A stretch of 64,000 nt of DNA from Ovis canadensis (lineage: Eukaryota > Chordata > Mammalia > Artiodactyla > Bovidae), in assembly GCF_042477335.2 (NCBI RefSeq), contig NC_091255.1, positions 25,708,501 through 25,772,500 of the forward strand. The letters are read 5' to 3'. Made by a program: the position numbers and the translations under genes. Shown here piece by piece: positions 23,917 through 33,672 of this stretch; the stretch's first letter is position 1, and every line of letters starts with the position of its first letter. Below the pieces are notes generated by a model. It saw only the letters and a program-made list of their open reading frames with translations, did no database searches and was not told where the DNA came from.

Positions 23917-24448
23917 TCAAAATCTCTCTGTGCCCAGTGACTCTCCAGCTACCAGCCCGTCTCTGTTCCCTTTACAAGCTAAATTTCTCCTTTTGTCTCA
24001 ACACCATCAGAAAAGCTGTCTCCACTGACTACCTCCCATTCACTCTTCAACCTGCTCAAAGCTGGCTGATACCCACCCTGCTCCAGTGAGCTGACTTTTC
24101 AAAGTCACCATGAGCTCCCTGTCACCAGGAGCAACAGACATGGGCATCCCCTTTTAACACTCTCCCCAGGACGGTGCACAGTGGACTGGACCCCTTTCTC
24201 CCTTCCTGGCTTCCATGATACCACCCTCCCCCAACCTCTCAGATTTTTCCTCCTTGGTTCTGTTTGTCTGCTCTCCACTCTCTAAATGTAAAAATTAGAA
24301 TTTCTTTGGTCTTAGTCACACACCATCTTCTCTCTTTTCTTTTTATTTCATCTTCCTAGGTAATGGCATACATTTCTGCTGATGTGTTTGTCCCTATTTC
24401 ATGCGGATTCCCAAATTTGTATCTTTGGTTCTTCCTACCTATTTGACA
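23917..24448. other. Intergenic, nothing recognised
   Basis: Unique-looking, pyrimidine-rich DNA with no supported ORF or repeat. Confidence 0.5.
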
Positions 24449-24664
24449 GGGCTTCCCCAGGTGGCTCAGCGGTAAAGAATCTGCCTGCCCATGTGGGAGA
24501 CGTGGCACACAGACTCCAGCTGTGGCCTGTGGGCTCCAGTGATTGTGGAGCGTGGGTTTAGTTGCCCTGACATATATGGCATCTTAGTTCCTCAACCAGG
24601 AATCGAACCCTCGTCCTCTGCATTGCAAGGTGGATTCTTAACTACTGGACCACAAGGGAAGTCT
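24449..24664. mobile_element. Bov-tA head joined to reverse CHR SINE
   Basis: 24449-24505 is the plus-strand Bov-tA head (cttccccaggtggctcagcg). From about 24508 to 24664 it is a reverse CHR SINE (gattcttaactactggacca, caagggaagtct). The composite has inverted similar ends. Confidence 0.75.
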
Positions 24665-25230
24665 CTCAATCTGTTCGTAACATGGCAGCAACAGAAAAGG
24701 AAATGTTCTGTATCCTAATCTGAGTATATAGATACACATCTATGTAAAATTTTGAGCTATGCTTAAATTCGTATCCTTTACTGTAGGATAAACCTCAACT
24801 AAAAACGACGACAATAATGAAAACCCAAACAAGATGTTGATTCCCTAATTAAAATTCTTTAGTAGCCTCACACTGCCCTTGGAATAGGAGACCAACCCGG
24901 TATGACTCGACCCCAGGCTTTTTCTCCAACTTCATCTTCTAATGTACTTCTTTGCTTACTGGAACCCAGTTGCCCCGACTTCCCTTTAGTTTCTCTAACA
25001 AGCTAAAAGCTTTCCTGCTAGCCTCAGGACCTTTGCTCATGCCGTTTCCTCAGCCCTTTCCCCTTTTTTCCTTGATATCAGCTACCCAGGCTTTCCCAGA
25101 CCATGATGTCTAAAATGTATCAGCCCATTTATTCTTTCTGCTCCTAAATAATTGTTGTTTTTTTTTAATAATACTACTACAACTGTTTTGCTTTTCCATG
25201 GTTGGGACTAGCTTACACATTTCACCAACA
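24665..25230. other. Intergenic, nothing recognised
   Basis: No supported gene. Contains short T and A runs only. Confidence 0.45.
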
Positions 25231-25930
25231 CGTTGCATGCTTAGTCACTCAGTCATGTCTGACTCTTTGTGACCCCATGAACTGTAGCCCACCAGGTTCC
25301 TCTGTCCATGGAACTTTCCAGGCAAGAATTCTGGTGGTGGTTGTTCAGTTGCGAAGTTGTGTCTGACTTTTTGCCACCCCACGAACTGCAGCACTCCAGC
25401 CTTCCCCATCCTTCGCTATCTCCTGGAGTTTGTTCAAACTCATGTCCTTTGAGTCAGTGATGCGATCCAACCACCTCATTCTCTGTCACCCCCTTCTTCT
25501 CTTGCCCTCAATCTTTTGCAGCATCAGGGTCTTTTCCAATGAACTGCTCTTCACATCAGGTGGCCAAAGTATGGGAGCTTCATCATCAGTACTTCCAATG
25601 AATATTCAGGGTTTATTTCCTTTAGGATTGACTGATTTGATCTCCTTGCAATCCAAGGGACTCTCAAGAGTCTTCTCCAGCACCATAATTCGAAAGCATT
25701 AATTCTTCAATGCTCAGCCTTCTTTATGGTCCAACTCTCACATCCATACATAAATACTGGAAAAACCACAGCTTTGACTGTAAGGATCTGTCAGCAAAGT
25801 GATATCAGTGCATTTTAATACACTGTCTATGTTTGTCATAGCTTTTCTTCCAATGAGCGAGAGTCTTTTAATGTCATGGCTGCATGAAGTTAAAAGAATA
25901 CTAAAGTGGGTTGCCATTTCTTACTCCAAA
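25231..25930 (-). mobile_element. Bov-tA interrupted by a BovB insertion
   Basis: Bov-tA pieces at 25231-25332 and 25896-25929 (aagtgggttgccatttct) flank a reverse BovB fragment of about 560 bp. The short repeat aagaattct/aagaatact at 25324-25332 and 25896-25904 marks the insertion. The BovB part is old, with its coding remnants broken by stops. Confidence 0.85.
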
Positions 25931-26229
25931 CCACACATTACATATGTTGGTATTCTAGATGCTACATAGATAACCAATGTCATGAGTCTTATATTCAAAG
26001 AGCAAACAGACTCCTTTTTCCTCTATATTTGAGTTTCCATAAGTCAAAGTACAGGTGCTTACATTAAGAAAACAATATCTCAGTTCCTATCAACGCAGCA
26101 GCACCCCATCCCCACGCCCGGAGTTGGAGTACAGGGAGCAAGGGTAAGTCCAGAGCGTGATAGGTTGAATTGTGTCCAAAAATACAATAACTAAACTCAA
26201 AGCAGTGGAGAAAAAAATTTTTAACCATA

Positions 26230-26273
26230 AACAAGCATCACACACACACAAGACCAAGTGCCTTTCCTTTATT
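26230..26273 (-). terminator. Poly(A) signal of the H2B variant gene
   Basis: AATAAA on the minus strand at 26273-26268, 105 nt past the stop. It is followed about 15 nt later by a GT-rich downstream element (cttgtgtgtgtgtgatg), the classic cleavage and polyadenylation layout. Confidence 0.75.
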
Positions 26274-26378
26274 ATTTTTTCCACAGCTTAAATCAGGGGC
26301 TAAAACCATGAGATCAGAGACCAAGTGTGTCACACCAAGACCCCTGCTTCTGCGGGTACTTCTCAGATACTTTGTCTT

Positions 26379-26651
26379 TCAACTCAACCCTCCAAAAGAC
26401 CCAATTTTTTGTTTTTGGACAAGTGCAATCATTTCAACAACAGAGCCATGGAGAGCTACTTCATTTATTCCCAGGGTCTTCTGAGAGCATCTCTGCTGGA
26501 CTGCCTCGAGGATCTCTCTGCTGGTGACGGTTCTTCTGTGGTTGTAGAGGGACAGTCTGACCGCCTCCAGGCTAATCCATTCCAGCTGCCAATCCTCCAG
26601 CGCTCTCAGGGCATCCAAGATCCAGGAGCACCCACTGAAGTCTGGGTGGCC
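26379..26651 (-). CDS. H2BN1: H2B variant exon 2 (rest of histone fold and new C terminus)
   Basis: The acceptor tgctgcttctgtcccag ends at 26652. The exon opens with GHPDFSG and keeps the H2B frame through SREILEAV, then 39 unrelated residues to TGA at 26381-26379. Read alone, the exon looks like a 96-codon ORF from an ATG at 26669; that ATG lies in the intron. Confidence 0.87.
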   Translation of the reverse strand, partial: GHPDFSGCSWILDALRALEDWQLEWISLEAVRLSLYNHRRTVTSREILEAVQQRCSQKTLGINEVALHGSVVEMIALVQKQKIGSFGGLS

Positions 26652-29600
26652 CTGGGACAGAAGCAGCATAATGTTGAGACACAGAAGTCAAGGCTCCCAT
26701 AGTCAGGAACGTATGGTCCAACACCCCGCCCATGGCTTCCACCATGCAGACCACCCAGAGGGCCAATGGGAGGCATGCGATGGAGGAAACTAAGCCATTG
26801 TAACTGTCAGCTCTTTCTGAGAAAGAGCAGGGGAGGGGGATTTGTAGCAATGTGAGAAAGACAACTTTTGTCTGGATAATACCAGCTAACTCTGGTCACT
26901 TCAACTTTTGTGTCTTGATTTTTCCTAATGGAACCAGAGTTAACACCCAACGCCTTCCGAAGATGCGAAACAGCTTTAGCTTCCAGTATACTTTCACTTT
27001 TTCCTGAAAGTCCCTTGGACAGCAAGGAGATCAAACCAGTCAATCTTAAGGGAAATCAATCCTGAATACTCATTGGGAGGACTGGTACTGAAGCCGAAGC
27101 TCCAATATTTTAGTCATCCGATGCAAACAGCCGACTCATTGGAACAGTCCCTGATACTGCGAAAGGCTGAGGGCAGAAGGAGAAGAGGGCATCAGAGGAT
27201 GAGATGACTGGATGGCATCACCGATGCAAAAGACATGAACTTGGACAAACTTCAGAAGATGGTGAGGGACAGGAAGGCCTGGGCTGCTGCAATTCTTGGG
27301 GTCAAAAAGAATCAGACACGACTGGACGATAACAGCAATACTTTCAAACTCTATATTCATACCAGTGAGCATTTAACTTTAACACTGCTTAATTTCCAGC
27401 CTTTCTTCCTTATTCCAACAGTCTCTCCAGCCTAGCAGGGAATGCTTGCTCCTCCTCAGGTGCGTCGCGATGTTTTCCAGGTCCTGTGCTACTCTGTATC
27501 ACCTCTACCTCCCAGGCCCATGCTCAACGCCACCTTTCAAATCCCATCCTTCTTCTAAGACTCTGCCCCAACTCTCACCTCTGGGCTTATCTGCATTCCA
27601 CACAACCACCCCCGAGTCCTGCCAACTGAGGACCAGAGCACGTTTGCTCTCAGAGCCTGTATCACAGGCTGCCTATATTATCAGCATCCTTGTCCAAAGT
27701 TCCAGAGGCAGCAGGAACAGTCTAAAGCGTGCTGCCCTGAGAATCTGCCATCCTGGGCTCTAATCCTAATTGTTTGGACATGAGAGGTCAAGTAAGCAAG
27801 TCATAGTCTCACATTGGGCCTCAGTTTCTTTTCTTGAGAAAGGAGAAGTTTCGAGGTGGGATCCTAAAAGTTTCTCCTAGTTTTCATAATTTACAGATAT
27901 TTCCTCAATGTTCCCCACAACACACACCCACACAGAGACAGACACCCAGTTTTACATATAACTTCAGGGAATTCCTAGATCTAATAGAACCCATACATAG
28001 AACCCCCCTAAAAGGTCCATGGGTCTAATGTTAAAGAACCTCTAGAGGTTCTAGAGGAAAAAACATAACAGTTATTGAGTACTTACTATATGTCAGGCAG
28101 TATTCTAAGGGTCTTAAAGAGGTTTTCTCAATTAGCCATAACAACCCTATAGAGGAGGTATTTCCATTCTCTATTTCACTGATGAGAAAACCATGGCAGA
28201 GAAAGTCATTTGCTCCAGGTCAGACAGCCAGTAAGTGGCAGAGCCTGGGTAGAAACCCAGGCCGTCTGGCTTTGGAGCACCTCCTCTCAGCCACAAAGTC
28301 ATGGCTGTGAAATGCAACAAGTGAGCACCTCTCCAACAGAACTTCCATCGTGTTCAGCTGAGCTCCTGCAGCAGGCCTGGCTGGCACTTGAGCAAGCACT
28401 CAGTAGGTTTAGCCAACCAACATCTGCTTTTATGCCCACAGCACCCTGAAAGGCCGACCCAAGGGCACAGACCTGAATCTCTGGAGGCCTGAAGAAGCTG
28501 AGTGGCCTGCCAGACCCACAAGGTTAAGGACAAGCCATGGGAAAACAAATGCTCAGCAGACTGCTTAGTCTACGTTCTCCCACCCCGGACCTTTTCAGCA
28601 CAATGCATGATCTGCAAAGAGCTCAGAGTTGGGGGTGATTTCACCTTTCAGGCAACACTGGGCAAGATCTGTGGGCACTTTCGGTTGTCACAAGCAGGAG
28701 GGAGGCAGATCCTGGCATTTAGTGGGTAGAAGCCAGGGGTGCTGCTCAGCATCCCACAGTGCACAGGACAGACCCCACCCCATTGTAAACAGTGCTGAGG
28801 CCGAGAACCCTGTTCTGACTACACACCTTCTTTCCTTCTCCTGTCTTTCCTTAATCTCATTTTCCCTCCTTCCAGGATAAACAACAGTTTCCAGACAATA
28901 CTCCTGGAATACAGGGGGTGTCGGTACAATCACAGGTATGAACACTCAGCCCTGCCTCACTGGCACGAAGAAGCAAAACCCCATTACCACATACGCAATG
29001 CTGCTACTGCTGCTAAGTCGCTTCAGTCGTGCCCGACTCTGTGCGACCCCATAGACAGCAGCCCACCAGGCTCCCCCGTCCCTGGGATTCTCCAAGCAAG
29101 AATACTGGAGCGGGTTGCCATCTCCTTCTCCAATGCATGAAAATGAAAAGTGAAAGTAAAGTCGCTCAGTTGTGTCTGACTCTTCATGACCCCATGGACT
29201 GCAGCCTACCGGGCTCCTCCATCCATGGGATTTTCCAGGCAAAAGTACTGGAGTGGGTTGCCATCACCTTCTCTGATATACACACTACTGCTGCTGCTGC
29301 TAAATATAAAACAGATAATCAACAGAGACCTACTGTATAGCACAGGGGACTCTCCCCAATATTCTGTAGTAACCTACATGGGAACAGAATGTGAAAAAGA
29401 ATAAGATATATGTAAAACTAAATCACTTTGCTGTACACCTGAAACACAACATGGTAGATCAATATACTTCAATATAAAATAAACAATTTTTAAAAGAGAA
29501 GTGATATCCCAAATCAAGCCTTAACACATCTTTCAGAGAATCTCCTTGTTCTCTTCCCTATAACTTCTCTTGAAGGAGAAGACTTTGCTGACTTTGTTTT

Positions 29601-30447
29601 CTAGAATTTGCATGCCAGGGGCGCCTGTATGGGTGGGCAGGAGAAAAGGAATGAGTGTCTACACACTTAAAGAGATGTCTAAAGACAGGGACTTCCCTGC
29701 TGGTTCAGTGACTAAGACTCTGTGCTCCTAATGCAGGTAACCTGGGTTCAAGCCCTGGTCAGGGAACTAGATCCTACATGCGGCAACTAAGAGTTTGCAT
29801 GCCACAACTAAGAAAAAAACAGATTCTTCATGCCGCAACTAAGACCCGGCACAGCCAAATAAGTAAAAATTTTAAAAAGAAATTTCTAAGTACAGAGGAC
29901 CATTGAATGAAAACCTAATTATTTGCAACCCTTCAAAGCAACAGAACAGACAAGGTGGCAAATCCCGTCTCTGCAGGAAAAGCGGTGGTGGGGGGCGGGG
30001 GACGTTTGAGAATCAATTTACAGATTGGCTGTCAACAAATACAAGAAAAGGAGACACCAAGAGCTCAGGTGTTCGGAGTTGCTGCCAACAGAAAGAAAGG
30101 CAAGCAGAAAAAGATAGCAGCCATCTGCAGATCCAGTTTACAGCAGCTGTTTGCACCCGACCTTTCAGGAACTCAATGTGTGAAGGACTCCTGTATCAGA
30201 AGGTGAGGTCAAGGTCACCCCCAGGGCCACTAGCATGATATCCATCTTGGCCATCTAAGCTTCCAAAAACAGAGTCCCAACTCACTTGCTTTAAGAGTTT
30301 CCCCATGTAATTAAAATATGCCTCCTTCTTTTTCCTCCTCTTCTTCCCAGTGGCAGAGTGGACCCACTCATCCTTCTCTTTGGCTGGGATAGAAATTGTG
30401 AGCTTCCTCTTAGGGAACTGTAGGCCATGTAAGCAGATGAAGTGCAT
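26379..30447 (-). CDS. H2BN1: Divergent histone H2B variant, H2B.N-like (two exons)
   Basis: Exon 1 (30447-30286, 54 codons) and exon 2 (26651-26379, 90 codons plus TGA) join in phase 0 into 144 residues. Residues 1-45 are a Lys/Arg-rich tail (PKRKLTISI...GKKRRKKKE). Then comes an H2B histone fold with no gaps: alpha-1 EAYFNYMGKLLKQ, loop HPD, a diverged alpha-2, then VRLSLYNHRRTVTSREI and EAV, the most conserved H2B block. About 31 of 72 positions match canonical H2B as I remember it. The last 39 residues do not resemble the H2B alpha-C helix. By family it would pair with H2A in a nucleosome. The promoter has a TATA box and the 3' end a normal poly(A) signal, unlike replication-coupled histones. 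The H2B.N assignment rests on divergence pattern and remembered location at human 17q11.2; H2B.K, H2B.L or H2B.W are less likely. Expression is unknown. Confidence 0.88.
27005..27337 (+). mobile_element. BovB/ART2-type LINE tail
   Basis: ggacagcaaggagatcaaac at the start, gaggatgagatgactggatg in the middle and aatcagacacgactggacga at the end match the BovB 3' region. Diverged; sits in the H2B-variant intron. Confidence 0.88.
28070..28285 (+). repeat. MIR SINE
   Basis: agtacttactatatgtcagg, tttcactgatgagaaaacca and cagccagtaagtggcagagc: a nearly full MIR. Confidence 0.8.
28715..28790 (+). repeat. MER20-like hAT fragment
   Basis: tagtgggtagaagccagggg and cagtgcacaggacagacccc resemble MER20. 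Confidence 0.6.
28998..29275 (-). mobile_element. Bov-A2 dimeric SINE
   Basis: Two Bov-A monomers in reverse orientation, with ctgctactgctgctaagtcg at the tail end and a gaaaagtgaaagtaaagtcg linker in the middle. Confidence 0.93.
29303..29495 (+). mobile_element. L1 3' end
   Basis: agagacctactgtatagcac, actttgctgtacacctgaaa and an A/T-rich end. Confidence 0.8.
29690..29880 (+). mobile_element. CHR-type tRNA SINE
   Basis: ggacttccctgctggttcag, cctacatgcggcaactaaga and the cacagccaaataagtaaaaa tail. Confidence 0.85.
30286..30447 (-). CDS. H2BN1: H2B variant exon 1 (tail and first half of alpha-1)
   Basis: The ATG at 30447-30445 follows an in-frame TAA 12 nt upstream and is the only in-frame Met before residue 47, so the start is well fixed, although its context (C at -3) is weak. 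The frame runs 54 codons to ...KLLKQ and meets a perfect donor, CAA|GTGAGT, at 30285. The overlapping longer ORF in another frame (30581-30291) has no H2B similarity. Confidence 0.87.
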
Positions 30448-30515
30448 GTGGAAGGCTTATCCTGACGCTGGTAGCTCAGAGCACTGGCTGTAGGTAAGGG
30501 CACGTTCCAAAGAGG

Positions 30516-30522
30516 TTTTATA
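30516..30522 (-). promoter_or_regulatory. TATA box of the H2B variant gene
   Basis: TATAAAA on the minus strand, 69 nt upstream of the ATG, predicts a start near 30490 and a 5' UTR of about 45 nt with no upstream ATG. An E-box (CACCTG/CAGGTG) lies further up at 30573-30578; factors such as the oocyte regulator FIGLA bind this class, but that link is inference only. Confidence 0.65.
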
Positions 30523-30825
30523 GGAAGTGTTGGAGGGCAATCATTCCTAACAAAATCGGTCATTAGTGACTGCACCTGCAAGAGATGAAGGCTTTCAAAA
30601 TCCTCAAGAGAATTATTAGACCTTTATTCGATATTATTAGATACATTTAGACCTCAAGGTCTGAAGCTGGCATGGGTTACATTCCCGAAGGAGTGTGAGG
30701 TGGGAAACTCCAAGCATTCTTTGGCTCTATCCCACATGAAAGATAGCATCCTGTTTGACGTAACAGCCATCCATTAACCAGGCAATGCTTATCTCAGAAG
30801 TCATTCTTTGTTTTGTTTTTTTTTT

Positions 30826-30914
30826 TTTAGTTAAAGCAAATTTTTATTGAGATATAATTCATATATCATAAAATCCATCCATTTAAAGTATACAATTCAA
30901 TGATTTTTCTCATG
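30826..30914 (-). mobile_element. L1 3' end fragment
   Basis: tttttattgagatataattc and tttaaagtatacaattcaat are a common old L1 3' terminus. Confidence 0.7.
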
Positions 30915-30925
30915 TTTAGGATCAT

Positions 30926-31145
30926 TGTTGTTCTGCGTCATGCTAAGTCCCTTCAGTAATGTCTGACTCTTTGTGGCCCCATGGACTGTAGCTCACCGGG
31001 CTCCTCTGTCCATGCAACTTCCTAGGCAAGAATACTGGAATTGGTAGCCAATCCCTTCTCCAGGGGATCTTCCCAACTCAGGGATCAAACCTGAATCTCC
31101 TGCATTGCAGGCAGATTCTTTGCTGCTGAGCCACCAGGGAGGCCA
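30926..31145 (-). mobile_element. Bov-tA SINE with 11-bp TSD
   Basis: Full reverse copy flanked by tttaggatcat (30915-30925) and tttagggtcat (31146-31156). Confidence 0.92.
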
Positions 31146-31290
31146 TTTAGGGTCATACAACCTGCCTAACTTCAGGTATTTCTTAGCCATGAAGATTTCA
31201 ACTCAAAATGACCAGAAATGGAAGCTGTTTTTCTAAAGCATCCCAGGTGAATCTAATGAGCAGCCAGATTTGGGATTCATGGGTCTATAG

Positions 31291-31477
31291 CAGGGACCCC
31301 CAACTTCTGGGCCACGGGCCGGTACCTCCTGTCAGATCAGAGGCATAATTAGAAATAAAGTGCACAATAAATGTTATGCACTTGAATCTTCCCCAAACCA
31401 TCCCCCCATCCCTGGTCCGTGGGAAAATTGTCTTCCACGAAATTGGTCCCTGGAACTGAAAAGGTTGGGGGCCTCTA
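31291..31477. mobile_element. MER1-like hAT DNA transposon remnant
   Basis: Inverted ends cagggacccccaac and gttgggggcctcta, with internal ttgtcttccacgaaattggt. Flanked by 8-bp duplications gtctatag (31283-31290) and gtctataa (31478-31485), the hAT target length. Confidence 0.82.
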
Positions 31478-31485
31478 GTCTATAA

Positions 31486-31924
31486 GGCCTTCCTAAAGCA
31501 ACTACAGCAGAGCCAGGGTTGGAGGAGAAACTCTTCATAGACATGATCCTTAGGCTCCGTGTATATATTTGTATTTGCCTTGGGAGAGAAATGTCTCTTT
31601 TAAAAGGCAAGTGCGTGCCTGGTTATGCAAATACAATTGGGAATTCAGGAGGCAAACCTGGATGGGGAAAGCCAGCAAGTCACTGTAGCTTCGAACTGAA
31701 GGTTGAGAAACTGTAGATAGAGAGGCCATGAACTCCCTGAAATTAGAACATCAGCTCAGCTACAAGGACGTGACCAGCCCGACACAAAGCAACAGATAAG
31801 AGGACACCAAAGAACCAGCATTCTAAAGACGGAAAGGACCAGAAGTGAACACTCTTCCCATTTCCACCTGCTTATGAGCTGTGTCAAACCCTCAGTGGAG
31901 GGACTGGTGAGTAGGAAGTACTAT
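31486..31924. other. Intergenic, nothing recognised
   Basis: No gene or clear repeat. Confidence 0.45.
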
Positions 31925-32150
31925 CAGCCTACCTGTGTGGAACCTTATGTCCCAGACCTCCACCACGCTAGGTAGTTCATCTCGCTTAATCACCATAGCA
32001 ACATCACAAGGTAAGATATTAGCATGGATTACTCGAACTCTACAGAAGAGGAAACTGAGACTCAGGGGACTGATGTGACTTACCTGAGGCCACATCAGTG
32101 CCTCAGTCTCAGAATCAGCCCCTCAACCTTTGCTTCTAACCCCACGCTCT
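31925..32150 (+). repeat. MIR SINE, diverged
   Basis: tacagaagaggaaactgaga and tgacttacctgaggccacat match the MIR core and 3' region. Confidence 0.65.
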
Positions 32151-32357
32151 GCCACTTTCCAAACCTGAACGCCAGAGTCCCACGACCCTTGTTATTACCT
32201 GTGTGTTCTTGGTGCATTTGCTACATGTATCCTTCATTGACGGAGAACTTGGGATGTAACTTATCCACAGTGTAGGCTCAATTCTTCTGAATTAATCATT
32301 TGATAACGGCAGAAGCTAAATCGAACCCTTCCATGAAAGGAAAAGTTGTTCCCTCTT

Positions 32358-32387
32358 GTGCGTGCTAAGTCACTTAAGTTGTGTCCA
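32358..32387 (-). mobile_element. 30-bp Bov-tA tail with perfect 10-bp TSD
   Basis: gtgctaagtcacttaagttg is the reverse SINE end. It is flanked by gttccctctt at 32348-32357 and 32388-32397. Confidence 0.82.
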
Positions 32388-32610
32388 GTTCCCTCTTACC
32401 TGGTTGTCAAAGTCACATCCCACCTACCCCTCCAACTCCTCCTTGCTTTTCACCAGCTTCCTCTCTCATTTCTCTGTTTAAAAACATAATATATGCCTAG
32501 AGCATATATTGTAGGATGAAGTGAATTGGATATTTTAATGCAAAGAAGTAAGTAAAAACTGGCAAGTATCATCAAGGCTTTGCAAGATGGGACTCTTCAC
32601 TGTGGAGCGG

Positions 32611-32814
32611 GGGGCTTCCCAGGTGGCACAGTGGTAAAGAATTCACTTGCCAACGCAGGAGATGCGGGTTCGATCCCTGCATTGGGACATTCCCTGGAGG
32701 AGGAAATGGCAAGCCCCTCCAGTATTCTTGTCTGGAAAACCCCATGGACAGAGCAGCCTGGTGGGCTACAGTCCATAGGGTAGCAAAGGAGTTGGACAGA
32801 ACTGAACACACATG
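32611..32814 (+). mobile_element. Bov-tA SINE
   Basis: ggggcttcccaggtggcaca to ggacagaactgaacacacat. Confidence 0.94.
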
Positions 32815-33224
32815 CACTTTTCACTGGAGCTGGGTAGCAGGAAGGGTCAGGCCAGGAAGGAACTGAATCAGTGTCATGATGTTAAGATGCTGGAGAGCAT
32901 TTGGGGGAAGGGCGAGAAGATCAGATGTGGTGTTGCCATGGGAATGTAGCACAGAAGGCCTGGCCAGATGGCATTCTCTCACTGCAAAATACTGGGCAAA
33001 TTTCGATACCCTACTAAGTATCAGACCTGTGGCTCTGCATGGGTATGGTAATAAATTGCCAATGGGATCACAAAACTCACACAGAGGATCATCAGGGGGT
33101 GATCAGAAGACCCACCAGCATCTGTGAGAAATCTCAGTCTGCTAAAAAGAACTTGTAATTAATGATTACCTGCTAATCATTTCCCTATTCTGAAGATAAA
33201 GGAAGCAACTACATTAATTGCCAC
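32815..33224. other. Intergenic, nothing recognised
   Basis: No supported feature. Confidence 0.45.
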
Positions 33225-33445
33225 ACTAGCTCATATTCATTGAGTGCCTACTATCTGCCTTGAATTATATGAAGCACCTTATAGACATCATCTCATTTCA
33301 TGGTTTGAACACTCGGAGATGGGTTTTCTCATCTCTTTAACCAAGATAAGGAAACTGAGGCTTATCAAGATGACCTGAGGTGTTCAAGGTCACACAGGTG
33401 GCAAGTTGCCGAGCTAGGAATTGAGTGCCAGTGTGTCTGACACCA
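33225..33445 (+). repeat. MIR SINE
   Basis: tcattgagtgcctactatct, aaggaaactgaggcttatca and aaggtcacacaggtggcaag. Confidence 0.82.
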
Positions 33446-33626
33446 ACATTCCCATCAATATTTCTCTAAGTTGGGCCCCCTGCCCACCTGCAGCAGAATC
33501 TCTTGGACTGCTTACTAAAATGAAGAGCCCCAGCCCCTATCCTATGCCACCAGTACAGGTATCTAAAGTTTGGGCACCTCTCTGCTATCTCTGCCTCTTG
33601 AGGGTGGGGATAATTCTACTCTATTC

Positions 33627-33628
<2 letters not shown>

Positions 33629-33672
<44 letters not shown>

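Larger units (their letters stand above)
26652..30285 (-). other. H2BN1: Intron of the H2B variant gene, 3.6 kb
   Basis: A GT-AG intron splitting alpha-1 after the residue equivalent to canonical Gln47. It holds a BovB tail, MIR and MER20 fragments, a Bov-A2, an L1 tail and a CHR SINE. The insertions are confined to the intron. Confidence 0.8.

Noticed and set aside
26379-26669. H2B-like ORF as a single-exon pseudogene
   Set aside because: It lacks the tail and half of alpha-1 when read alone, but exon 1 with a perfect donor was found at 30286-30447, so a two-exon gene explains it better.
26572-26850. 92-codon minus ORF overlapping H2B exon 2
   Set aside because: Different frame, no H2B or other similarity; a shadow of the real exon.
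30291-30581. 96-codon minus ORF over H2B exon 1
   Set aside because: Different frame, though basic in part; lacks the alpha-1 pattern and would not splice in frame to exon 2.
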